The position numbers and the translations under genes are program-made. The notes below the pieces were generated by a model. It made no database searches. It was not told the DNA's origin and saw nothing but the letters and a program-made list of their open reading frames with translations. Below are positions 56,618 through 64,000 of a stretch of DNA of 64,000 bases, in pieces. The stretch is taken from positions 103,860 to 167,859 of the forward strand of contig JAHLKI010000043.1 of NCBI GenBank assembly GCA_025602905.1. The letters run 5' to 3'. Position 1 is the stretch's first letter; each line of letters opens with the position of its first letter. Origin of the DNA: Phlyctochytrium arcticum (lineage: Eukaryota; Chytridiomycota; Chytridiomycetes; Chytridiales; Chytridiaceae).

Positions 56618-56691
56618 TGACACAGTGCACGATTTATAATCCAAATTTTCTGGTACCAGAAAATTTGGATTATAAATCGTGCACTGTGTCA
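56618..56691. repeat. 74-bp perfect palindrome
   Basis: Two 37-base arms are exact reverse complements with no spacer; the centre is TGGTACCA and the outer ends are TGACACAG and CTGTGTCA. An AT-rich inner part contains ATTTATAATCC on one arm. Such a structure would extrude as a hairpin or cruciform. It may be a mini inverted-repeat element, a hairpin end, or an assembly fold-back. Confidence 0.95.
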
Positions 56692-56786
56692 TTGACTTAT
56701 TTATGGACTTATAAGCCACAAGTGGATTTAACCAATTAAGCCACATTGGGTAATATGACTTAATTAGGACTTAATTGCCTATGACA

Positions 56787-57592
56787 TCATTGGCACGGGA
56801 CGTGACTTATGGCAGCCTTGCTTCCAATGACAGGGGACTGAACCATGTACCAGCATTTTGCTGAAGGCAGAACTTTTTCCAATCTTGGCAATTTTTTGCT
56901 GAAGGTAGATAGATCTTGGGTGATTACGTAAGCAATCACCTTCGTGTCTCCGCTATTTCTCTGCAAAACCAACGACCCCCTTGGCGTCGTTGGGTCTCCT
57001 TACAGAAACTACCAATTCAAGGCATTGGTCTCCCTCTGTCTCAATCATTGCCAAGACAGCCGCTTGTTTGGATAACCTTGAGCTGCTTGATCTTGTCCTT
57101 GTACCTTGTCCATGCCACTATTGCTGTCTTGATGTCCTTGATGTCCATGGGGGGCATGAGGGAGGCGGGTTTCTTTTATACATGAGATTTGCATCGATAG
57201 GTGAAGTTACCTATCGATAACATCGGTCTTTCAAAGTCTTGTGTTGATATGTCTCGATTTTTTCTAAGTCCGAACATATTCATTGGACGCTCAGTCACCT
57301 ATCGATAACATCGGTCTTTCAAAGTCTTAATCTCCAAACGCATAACAAGAACGGCATCCGCTATCTCAGACACTTTACTAATACAGAATGACAACCATTT
57401 AACATGTGTTTCTTCACAACTAATTACCTTCTTTGAAAAAGAGATGTTATCGATAGGTAACATCCCATCCAACGGGCTTCCCTTTACGTAATCACTGAGG
57501 ATAGATCCGTCTCCTATGAGACGGTTTTCAGCTGGGCTGTTGGGATGATGGGATGCATGTTTCATTTTGGTAATCTTGGGCTCAACCCGCAC
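56787..57592 (-). pseudogene. Possible decayed gene, minus strand
   Basis: Three separate minus-strand frames show protein-like character but do not join cleanly. One near 57592-57299 has LIGDGSILSDYVKGSPLDGM and ETHVKWLSFCISKVSEIADA. One at about 57148-57050 has MDIKDIKTAIVAWTRYKDKI. One at 56972-56787 has DTKVIAYVITQDLSTFSKKL. A stop and frame changes separate them. It may be a multi-exon gene or, more likely, a relic of a mobile element. No family recognised. Confidence 0.3.
57209..57329. repeat. Direct repeat with a nearby inverted partial copy
   Basis: A 31-base sequence beginning ACCTATCGATAACATCGGTC recurs at 57209-57239 and 57299-57329 with 59 bases between. An inverted partial copy (TTATCGATAGGTAAC) occurs near 57448. 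The core ATCGAT is itself symmetric. This may be a remnant of element ends or a binding site array. Confidence 0.8.
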
Positions 57593-57599
57593 GATCTTG

Positions 57600-58203
57600 A
57601 CACTTCTGGTAGAACTTTGACAGTTGAATCAATAACGTCTCTACATGCATGAAGGCTTTTTTCACAACCATGATTTCCTCATGGAGACCCTTTCATCAAG
57701 TGTAGCTTTGTAGTTCTTTTTTTCAAGATTTTCAATAAATAAAAAGAAGCTTCTAAAAAAAACCATCACCTGGTAAAAAAAGAGAGACTGCCCTCATTGA
57801 TATAGACAAGTGTCCGGTTTTTTTAGCTAAAAAGCTACCTTACATTAAGTTCCTCTACATACTCATCCATCTCGTACAAAAATATACCTACATTTTGTCT
57901 AGACAAAGTTCACACATGTCCTCCTCCCGCTTCTATCAGACTTTGACAAACTACTACATTGGTTCCATGTTCGCACGCGCCCAACGTTGTCGCAGGAATT
58001 CTCGATCTACCTCCCCCAATATCTTTCCCTCATCCTCATCCACACCGTCGTCCTCTGACACTCCTAAACATGTCTAAGCTACTCTTGTTCATCCTTGAGT
58101 TCACAAAAAAGTTGAGCCAGTTCAGCCTTCTTCTTAAGTTCAAATATCTTTCTTTCTTGTTCAAATGTAGCCGTGAGGGTTATTGTTTGAAGGGTGATGA
58201 GTT
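57600..58203. other. AT-rich non-coding stretch
   Basis: No gene with clear coding character. A short ATG-led plus-strand frame at about 57916-58077 (54 codons, Ser/Thr-Pro rich) is the only candidate, and I regard it as chance. Base composition is more AT-rich than before 56 kb. Confidence 0.35.
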
Positions 58204-58265
58204 TGTGATAGTGCATAACCAAATCCCATAGTATATACTATGGGATTTGGTTATGCACTATCACA
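58204..58265. repeat. 62-bp perfect palindrome
   Basis: Two 31-base arms are exact reverse complements around the centre AGTATATACT, outer ends TGTGATAGTG and CACTATCACA. It is the second long perfect palindrome within 1.7 kb and differs in sequence from the first. Confidence 0.95.
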
Positions 58266-58277
58266 GGGGAGATTCCA

Positions 58278-58555
58278 ACTATGGGCCAACTATGGGCCAA
58301 CTATGGGCCAACTATGTGCCAACTATGTGCCACATTACACCGGACTTTACACCGGGCTTTACACCGTGTAATACGCTGTGTACGGGACTTCCAGAAAATT
58401 CACAAATTTCTTCTGTCAAAATTTGACACCTTACAAGTCGGCGAAGAATATTCTTCGCCCCATTTACAAGTCCCGTAATGAGCGTATTACACCGGTGTAA
58501 TACGCTCATTACACCGTGTAATACGCTCATTACACCGTGTAATACGCTCATTACG
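58278..58555. repeat. Tandem and palindromic repeat array
   Basis: It begins with five units close to CCAACTATGGG at 58278-58330. An ACACCGG/ACACCGTGTAATACGC region follows, then a 20-bp palindrome GGCGAAGAATATTCTTCGCC at 58440-58459. It ends with three 21-bp units built on TTACACCGTGTAATACGCTC, each itself an inverted repeat. The outer part is bracketed by TACGGGACTT at 58381 and AAGTCCCGTA near 58466, with TTACGGGACTT again near 58551. Confidence 0.85.
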
Positions 58556-58961
58556 GGACTTCCGTCAATTTATCACGATTTTAATTGTTGCAATTTGAAA
58601 ATATTGTTATTACAATTCCATTATCTTTACTTTTATCCCAACATTCTCGCTACATCCATCATCGGGTCGCCGAAGTATTTTCACATCTCCCCGCTACATG
58701 TACAAATATTTGTACCGTGTTGATGCTTCCCTGAATCCCTCGGAATGTTCCCAGTCTATCAATTCTTCTCAATAAATGTCGCTTCCATTCTTCTCCTGTG
58801 ATGATTGATATTTTCGAATGATTTCTCCGGTGTGGAGCGGCCCCTTTACGGGACTTTCAAACCTTTATAACATTCTCTGCTATCGATATCATATCGATGT
58901 CATATCGATATCATTCCGAATTCTTTTCTGGATAAGACATATCGATATCATCCCAAAAAAA

Positions 58962-59344
58962 GGTGACACTTTTGGTGACACTTTTGGTGACAGTTTTTTT
59001 TACTCCACGTCTCGAGTGAGAGACACTTTTCATTATATATTTCCCTCCATTTTACATGTAGGTGACAGAGATGACAGTTTTTTTGAGGTAAAGTCCCTGG
59101 GGATATAGTTTTTAGACTAGTGATTAGTTGTTCACACGTTCTGTGAACTTCTGCTCACTCATAAAAATTCTATACAAAAAATAAACTTACAAAAAAACTG
59201 TCATTTCTGTCACCCTTTTTTTCCCTTCATAGAAACACTACACAACTTTATTAATAAATTTTTATTTTCCTACATGTATCGAGTGGTGACAGTTTTTTTT
59301 TTACCTGTCACCAAACTGTCACCTTTTCCAAAAAACTGTCACCC
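58962..59344. repeat. Cluster of GGTGACA/TGTCACC motifs
   Basis: At least nine exact copies of GGTGACA or its complement occur in 383 bp (58962, 58974, 58986, 59061, 59209, 59285, 59306, 59317, 59338), plus close variants at 59071 and 59198, often next to T or A runs. The array ends 20 bp from the stop of the polymerase-helicase gene. It resembles an iteron array: candidate replication origin, end repeat or regulator site of the virus-like element. Confidence 0.8.
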
Positions 59345-59363
59345 CTCTTCATCAATCCCCGAT

Positions 59364-61847
59364 TCACTCATTCTTCCATTCTATCCCTACAAAGTATCGA
59401 GTCGTCTTTGTTCGTTTCTCCGATACTACCGCTCTCAGTTCTTTGTAAAATGTGTTTCGCTCACAAAGAGTTGTGGATCCAACATTATCGGCCAGATACT
59501 TATCGTAGATTGCGGTTCTTTCAATTTTGTCTTCGGGGTTGTTGGTCAATTTATAAGTCATTTTGAACCATTTCGCAACGGTTAGAGAATTTACCAGATT
59601 CTTTTTAGTATACTCATTGACCTCCTCTGGAACCTTTATCGATAAATCCAAAGTTCCATCCTTCTTTACAAACTTTGCTTTAAAGTATTGCAGCAATATG
59701 AGAATAAATGTGTCTCGATATTCTGGAGAGGATAAAAGTCTTTTAAGGTTTGGATCAACTTGACGAACAATTTGTTCATCTTCACCATCATCCATTTGGA
59801 CGGCCTCTTCTTCATCCTCTTCTTCATCATTACATTCTGCAAATGTAACGGTGTAAGGGATCATTTTCGCCGAAAGAGCAATAGCAGTATCGATACGGTC
59901 GAATTTTGGATCTTCGTTTGTTTGAATATGGAGTGCCCCAGTCATAGGGAACGTAAGAGGTTTGCCGTGAAGTGTCCGAACCGGATAAGGGTCATTTCCT
60001 CGAATGATTTTAATTTCATCAGAAGCAAAGGATTGACCAACTTGAGGCTCAGAAGTTGCGAGATATCTCTTACCGAAACAGTTGAACATTTGCGCATTTG
60101 GGGCATCACGTTGACCTTTGCTGCGAGTAGTAATATTTTCAGGTTTGATAAAGTAGAAATAAGTCCCAAAAGTAGATGTAATTAGCGCGGTTTCAGCACC
60201 CTTCCCGTTACGACCGCCTCCTTTTTGTACGTAAAAGGACTCCTCTACAACCTTTCCATATAAACATCGTGCAAGTTGAGCGATACGATAGTCACGTATA
60301 TTATCGCATGGAAAAATGCTTACAATGAATGAGGCGATTTCCTCTTTAATGTCCGCATCTACTCCATCGCTAGGGAAAGGATACCCACAAGTGTGCAAGA
60401 TGTAATCTTTGGCTTGAAAAGGACGAAACTCACCCGTGGTAAGGTCGTAAACGCCATCGGTGAATGCGAACAGATGAGGATTTGAAAGAAAGAGCCCGAT
60501 ACAATTGTCGTTTTTAACAGAGAGTCTATCGACATTTTTGGCCACATTCCCGGAAAAATCATTCATTTCGATCGTACGTTGAAATTGTTTAAACACATCT
60601 TTAAGGTCGTTGACATTCTGCATATCGTCATCTGCCTCTTGGATAAGAGATTTAAAGGAGGACACCAGAGTTTCGGCAACTTGAATATTTAAGTCACTTG
60701 ATCCAATAGTGTCATACTCGCGCCAGATATTGTCTTTCCCGAGGATATAGAGAAAACCGCTTGTATGTTTCATGATACTATCGGCACTTTGCTCTTCAAT
60801 AAACCATTTTGCGGCGTTGAGATGTGTTGGAGCATAAAGTCGCTTGAAATCGAAATATTTCCATTTGCCAGATGGTAAGTCCCGCAACGCTTCGAAATCA
60901 AGGTCATCTTTTTGTTTTTTCTTGGGTGGCTCATCATCATCATCCTCCTCATCATCATCTTCCTCCAAAGGGTCATACTTCAAACGGAATTTCTCCAAAA
61001 ACGCATCAGACACAAGGAGTGGTTTTTCCGCCAGTTTAATATGAATACCACATTCGTCAAAGACGAATTGTGAACATTCATCAAGTAACTCTTGAGTCAT
61101 ATCGTGACCCTCTCTTTTCCTAATCATTCCACCATCAAAGATTAGAGCATCGACCGACCACCCCCTATCGGTAAAGAATCGATCCATTAAAAGTGTCACT
61201 TTCTTTTCGAGGGTTTGGGTAACTTGTGCGATAAAACTACCTTCGCGATTACCCTTAATAGTAGCGTCCCGGGATGTTCTGACTTTTTCCCAAATGTCGG
61301 GATACTCGTTTTTTAGAATGGGGCAAAGTGTGGTGTAAACGGCCGAGTGTATTTCAGAAAAGAAAGGGTCACTGATTTTACGCCCAGCAAAAAGCATCAT
61401 GGAAACGACCTCTTGTTTGTCAATTTTTTTTTCTGTCAAGATAGTAGAGCGATTTTCGACATAGTGAGTTAGAGCATCACAAGTGATAGAATGCCTTTTA
61501 AAGAGATGTGCAATTAAAGTAAATATAGAGTTTACTTGGTCGATATCATGATACCGTCCTGCTGCTAGATACTGTCTGAAATGATTATCTCTTGCCTCGA
61601 GATTCTGAAGAGACAGTCCTCTAGCCCACAATCTGCCAATTTGTTCTAGGGCGCTTTTCTCTGAATAAGCATATTCAGTGCGATAAAGATTTTTTCCGAC
61701 TTTGCGATACTTAAGAGCACGCAAACGGGTCTTCATTTTGTGTAAAACGAATGGACTCTGAAGACAATATTTGATATGAGTGTCATTGATATATTCGAAC
61801 TTTTCGAGTGCGGTATCGCTTGATAATTTTGGACAAAAGTCAGACAT
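59364..61847 (-). CDS. TVpol-like polymerase fused to SF3 helicase (D5-like replication protein)
   Basis: One exon, 827 residues. The N-half fits the transposon-viral polymerase family, a branch of family A polymerases: GRYHDIDQVNSIFTLIAHLF with a conserved Asp, ALTHYVENRSTILTEKKIDK (Arg/Lys finger region), and motif C-like VDALIFDGGMIRKREG with the Asp-Gly pair. An acidic run and a PPKKKQK nuclear signal follow at about residue 295-310. The C-half is a superfamily 3 helicase with D5_N-like features: Walker A GGGRNGKGAE near residue 540, then NAQMFNCFGKRYLATSEP (Walker B region with Glu), IIRGNDPYPVRTLHGK and ALHIQTNEDPKFD (motif C Asn) as in viral replication helicases. It probably starts replication of the element. 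All key helicase motifs are present, so it looks intact. Confidence 0.85.
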   Translation of the reverse strand: MSDFCPKLSSDTALEKFEYINDTHIKYCLQSPFVLHKMKTRLRALKYRKVGKNLYRTEYAYSEKSALEQIGRLWARGLSLQNLEARDNHFRQYLAAGRYHDIDQVNSIFTLIAHLFKRHSITCDALTHYVENRSTILTEKKIDKQEVVSMMLFAGRKISDPFFSEIHSAVYTTLCPILKNEYPDIWEKVRTSRDATIKGNREGSFIAQVTQTLEKKVTLLMDRFFTDRGWSVDALIFDGGMIRKREGHDMTQELLDECSQFVFDECGIHIKLAEKPLLVSDAFLEKFRLKYDPLEEDDDEEDDDDEPPKKKQKDDLDFEALRDLPSGKWKYFDFKRLYAPTHLNAAKWFIEEQSADSIMKHTSGFLYILGKDNIWREYDTIGSSDLNIQVAETLVSSFKSLIQEADDDMQNVNDLKDVFKQFQRTIEMNDFSGNVAKNVDRLSVKNDNCIGLFLSNPHLFAFTDGVYDLTTGEFRPFQAKDYILHTCGYPFPSDGVDADIKEEIASFIVSIFPCDNIRDYRIAQLARCLYGKVVEESFYVQKGGGRNGKGAETALITSTFGTYFYFIKPENITTRSKGQRDAPNAQMFNCFGKRYLATSEPQVGQSFASDEIKIIRGNDPYPVRTLHGKPLTFPMTGALHIQTNEDPKFDRIDTAIALSAKMIPYTVTFAECNDEEEDEEEAVQMDDGEDEQIVRQVDPNLKRLLSSPEYRDTFILILLQYFKAKFVKKDGTLDLSIKVPEEVNEYTKKNLVNSLTVAKWFKMTYKLTNNPEDKIERTAIYDKYLADNVGSTTLCERNTFYKELRAVVSEKRTKTTRYFVGIEWKNE

Positions 61848-62083
61848 AATTGTTGTTATTGAATGTTTAGTATCTTTCCTTCTTTAAACAAGAGTTTTAT
61901 TTCTTTAAATAACAATTAAACGCAACATCGACATTCAAAACGGTATTGGTCATAATCCATCATATACATCGAAATTTCTCGAATTCGATGTAGACGATGA
62001 CTCTTTCAAACGCAACACATGAAATATTGATTCATATTTAAAAAGATAGTAAAATAGTTTAGCATTATTTTAATATTCTTGCA

Positions 62084-62281
62084 ATGACTGGGTCAAAAAG
62101 CATCTATACAGCAGTTGTAACTTTCCTGGGAGAAGAACGAACGGTTGAAGCACGGAGCATTCGACAATTGGCACGAAAACTCGGCGTATCTCATCCGACA
62201 ATTCATAAAATGCTCAACAATCGCGAAACTACTCGGATGAAGGCTGTAATCACAGAAAGACCAAAGAATACAGAAAAGTGA
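62084..62281 (+). CDS. Small helix-turn-helix protein of the virus-like element
   Basis: 65 residues from a clear ATG. The middle part SIRQLARKLGVSHPTIHKML is a classic helix-turn-helix (turn at Gly-Val-Ser). The ends are basic. It lies 236 bp from the divergent polymerase-helicase start, so it may act as a repressor or regulator of that shared promoter region; this is inferred from place and fold only. Similar mini-HTH proteins occur in transposons and in small viruses. Confidence 0.65.
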   Translation: MTGSKSIYTAVVTFLGEERTVEARSIRQLARKLGVSHPTIHKMLNNRETTRMKAVITERPKNTEK

Positions 62282-62325
62282 TATCTTTAAGGGCTATGAG
62301 GAAAAGGGGGGGTCAAATCGATATT

Positions 62326-62400
62326 CTTGATAATCTCGATCGTGTAGGAACATTAGGAACATTAAGATTATCGATATTACCCCCCCACCTCCCATAAATG
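62326..62400. promoter_or_regulatory. Repeated hairpin/C-run element, copy 1
   Basis: Contains CTTGATAATCTCGAT, later AGATTATCGATATTACCCCC and CCCATAAATG. A close relative lies at 63438-63510. It sits between the HTH gene and the next small gene. It may be a promoter or terminator element of the virus-like unit. Confidence 0.5.
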
Positions 62401-62542
62401 ACATGGGACATTTTGTAAAAACAAAGTCCAAACTCTGACATAATGTCGGACATTTTTAAAGTTTGTGTTATTTGCTAGACTTATCAGGATACAAAAGAAC
62501 AACAAGACGACCAGAATCATTGCTTTAACCCCCCCATTCAGA

Positions 62543-62944
62543 ATGTACCGCACGGCTCTACAAACTCCAAATCTCATCGAGAATGTGTACAAGAACTTGA
62601 AGAAAATAGACGATTCTGTTTGGGCAATTGGTGAAAGGGCTGAACCAATGAGTGAGATTATCGAAAGATGGGCTCCAATTCATGAAACCGGACAGTACAT
62701 ATTCGAACATTTGGATTCTATTCGCGAAATTCAAAAGTCTTTTGACCAACTTATGAAGATTCCCTTGGAGTTTGACGAAGAAGAAGAGGATGAGGCAAGA
62801 CATCTCTACAATGAAACGGAACTCCTAGTATTTGATATTGTGGCAAACATTGACTCGGTTTCACCGGACATGTTTAAAAAACCGCCGACACCTACACCAG
62901 CACCAACACCAGCACCACTCCCTTCAACCCAGCCAGTACTGTAA
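62543..62944 (+). CDS. Small acidic protein of the virus-like element
   Basis: 133 residues from the ATG at 62543, which follows a C run (AACCCCCCCATTCAGA). Mostly helical: ALQTPNLIENVYKNLKKIDD, EIIERWAPIHETGQYIFEHL, an acidic stretch EFDEEEEDEARHL, and a Pro/Thr-rich end (TPTPAPTPAPLP). No family recognised. Only three bases separate its stop from the ATG of the next gene, an arrangement more viral than fungal. Possibly a structural or regulatory component; no function can be assigned. Confidence 0.55.
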   Translation: MYRTALQTPNLIENVYKNLKKIDDSVWAIGERAEPMSEIIERWAPIHETGQYIFEHLDSIREIQKSFDQLMKIPLEFDEEEEDEARHLYNETELLVFDIVANIDSVSPDMFKKPPTPTPAPTPAPLPSTQPVL

Positions 62945-62947
62945 CAA

Positions 62948-63412
62948 ATGCCTGTGCCCGACCCCATACAAGAGATTGAGAATCCACACCCTTCGCCAAG
63001 TAAACATGAACTGAAGAAAAGGGAACGTTTTCAAAAGGAAAGAGAGAGTCTGGTAGACACCATGCGAAATGTTGTCAAATCTTTTAAAATGGATGGACAT
63101 TACGAGAGCCAGGAGAATTTCAAACGCTTTTTCTTTCTCAATCTGTCAACACATACAAAATCACGAGGCACCAATAAGAAGATCACCAAAGAATCGGTTT
63201 GGAGACTATACGAAACAGTGATGGAAACGGACGGATTTGTACAAGTTCATCAGTATTTCTGCAAAGAATGTGACAATTTCTGGAAAAGAGGATGCTGCGA
63301 TAAGTACAAAAAGACAACTCGTGGAAATCGACTGTGGATTGTCAAGAATGCATGTTTTCCAGATAAGTTTCATGAGCATTGTCGCGAAGGCGCAAAATGG
63401 GGAAAATGTTGA
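62948..63412 (+). CDS. Cys/His-rich protein of the virus-like element
   Basis: 154 residues. The N-half is basic and charged (SKHELKKRERFQKERESLVD); the middle has NFKRFFFLNLSTHTKSRGTN. The C-half carries a likely zinc site: FCKECDNFWKRGCCDKYKK, later NACFPDKFHEHCREGAKWGK and a final Cys. The protein may bind DNA or RNA, but no named finger type fits exactly. Its end overlaps the end of the convergent integrase frame by 71 bases. It follows the acidic protein after a 3-bp gap, suggesting one transcript or coupled expression. Confidence 0.6.
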   Translation: MPVPDPIQEIENPHPSPSKHELKKRERFQKERESLVDTMRNVVKSFKMDGHYESQENFKRFFFLNLSTHTKSRGTNKKITKESVWRLYETVMETDGFVQVHQYFCKECDNFWKRGCCDKYKKTTRGNRLWIVKNACFPDKFHEHCREGAKWGKC

Positions 63413-63998
63413 AAGGTAGTTTCAAGCAAATCGGTAATCTTGATAATCTCGATAATCTAGGATTATCAGGAACATTAGGATTATCGAGATAACCCCCCAT
63501 CCCCCATAAATCGTGCTTTTGCTCTGCCGAAATATTTTCATCACCCCGCTCCATTTCGTTTGGAGAAAACCCTGTTGCTGTTGACTTTACCGAATTGATA
63601 TTGTCAATAACTGTCTGAAGATTATTAACCCATTTTTTATCATTATTTGACCCCATGATTTGGTCTAACTGACGTTTAATATCGCCTCCTCTTCTCTCAA
63701 CGTACGCATTACTTTGCGGTCTGGCTACTTGTGAATAAAAATGTTTGATTCCACTATCACCGAGTTCCCTTTTGAAGATTTGTTGAAAATGCGCGCCTTG
63801 ATCCGTTTGCATTATTGAGATTTTCCTTCCTTCTCGTCGACCCTTGCCAAGGCACTTCTTTAATGCTTCGGTCACTTCTTCTTCACTTTCGCCTCTAAGT
63901 GGAGCAGCATATCCTTTTAGCGACATGGATGAAATGTAGAATGTTGTGTGGATTGTATAAATCAAATGCATTGTAATCTCTCCTATGTAAATGATCAA
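63342..63998 (-). CDS. Retroviral-type (rve) integrase, N-terminal part outside the window
   Basis: 218 residues visible; the gene probably begins beyond the right edge. The core shows IMQTDQGAHFQQIFKRELGD with the second catalytic Asp, then SQVARPQSNAYVERRGGDIK with the catalytic Glu 35 positions later, as in DD35E integrases. The downstream helix DKKWVNNLQTVIDNINSVKS and the block ATGFSPNEME also fit the family. The first Asp is not clearly visible: the segment where it should lie reads FYISSMSLKGYAAPL, so it is either upstream or lost. The last 60 residues or so look unusual (many Leu/Arg/Asn, over a hairpin element) and may not be part of the true protein. Inserts the element into host DNA. 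Confidence 0.75.
   Translation of the reverse strand: MIIYIGEITMHLIYTIHTTFYISSMSLKGYAAPLRGESEEEVTEALKKCLGKGRREGRKISIMQTDQGAHFQQIFKRELGDSGIKHFYSQVARPQSNAYVERRGGDIKRQLDQIMGSNNDKKWVNNLQTVIDNINSVKSTATGFSPNEMERGDENISAEQKHDLWGMGGYLDNPNVPDNPRLSRLSRLPICLKLPFNIFPILRLRDNAHETYLENMHS
63438..63510. promoter_or_regulatory. Repeated hairpin/C-run element, copy 2
   Basis: Relative of the element at 62326-62400: CTTGATAATCTCGATAATC, then AGGAACATTAGGATTATCGA, a C run and CCCATAAAT. The parts ATCTCGATAATC and GATTATCGAGAT pair as a 12-bp stem. Lying just after the convergent ends, it may stop transcription from both sides. Confidence 0.5.
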
Positions 63999-64000
63999 TT

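Larger units (their letters stand above)
59364..64000. mobile_element. Integrated virus-like element (Polinton-like virus/virophage type), partial
   Basis: Within 4.6 kb lie a polymerase-helicase fusion, an HTH protein, two adjacent small ORFs (one Cys/His-rich) and a retroviral-type integrase, packed with little space, apparently intronless, and more AT-rich than the household genes. TVpol-SF3 helicase plus rve integrase is a combination known from Polinton-like viruses, virophage relatives and Tetrahymena Tlr elements. The left limit is not fixed; the repeat field at 56.6-59.3 kb may contain it. The right part, where capsid and packaging ATPase genes would be expected, is outside the window. 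Confidence 0.75.

Noticed and set aside
58278..58555. CRISPR-like array
   Set aside because: Units are directly adjacent or self-complementary, spacers are absent, and the host is a eukaryote.

Overview
The window looks like nuclear DNA of a zoosporic fungus, most likely a chytrid. Fungal household genes (COQ2, mitochondrial uL3, a SUR7/PalI-like protein, a Pho80/PCL-type cyclin) sit beside a very large dynein-type protein, a class normally kept by flagellated lineages. Genes are rich in short GT-AG introns, mostly 50-65 nt. The species cannot be named from the sequence alone. All exon models are my own hand splices; each closes to a whole number of codons unless stated otherwise.

Layout. 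1-10 kb: COQ2 (cut by the window edge) diverges from mitochondrial uL3. Then come a coiled-coil protein, a single-pass membrane protein with a long acidic tail, a sucrose-type MFS transporter and a beta-carbonic anhydrase. 10.9-30.9 kb: one minus-strand gene of 13 exons and about 6,431 residues. It runs from a dynein heavy chain (tail, linker, AAA1-6, stalk, C-terminal domain) through an F-box-like insert, then straight on into DUF4062-like, NACHT and WD40 modules. 31-47 kb: ordinary genes (secreted M14 carboxypeptidase, cyclin, SUR7-like protein, SRPBCC-like protein, rhomboid, several small unknown proteins, a nuclear S/T-P-rich protein), ending with a tRNA-Lys.

47.5-64 kb is accessory DNA. 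It holds a 127-bp sequence in two copies, an unrecognised 287-aa gene, and a Crypton tyrosine-recombinase element with two in-frame stop codons. Next is a field of perfect palindromes and tandem repeats. Last is a compact, AT-richer block with a TVpol-like polymerase/SF3 helicase protein, an HTH protein, two adjacent small ORFs (one Cys/His rich) and a retroviral-type integrase running off the right edge. This gene set suggests an integrated Polinton-like virus or virophage-like element, only partly inside the window; capsid and packaging genes are not seen here.

The two most interesting items are the dynein-NACHT-WD40 fusion and the virus-like element. The fusion rests on one uninterrupted 5.8-kb ORF that holds both the dynein C-terminal domain and the NACHT/WD40 modules, so it does not depend on the splice model.
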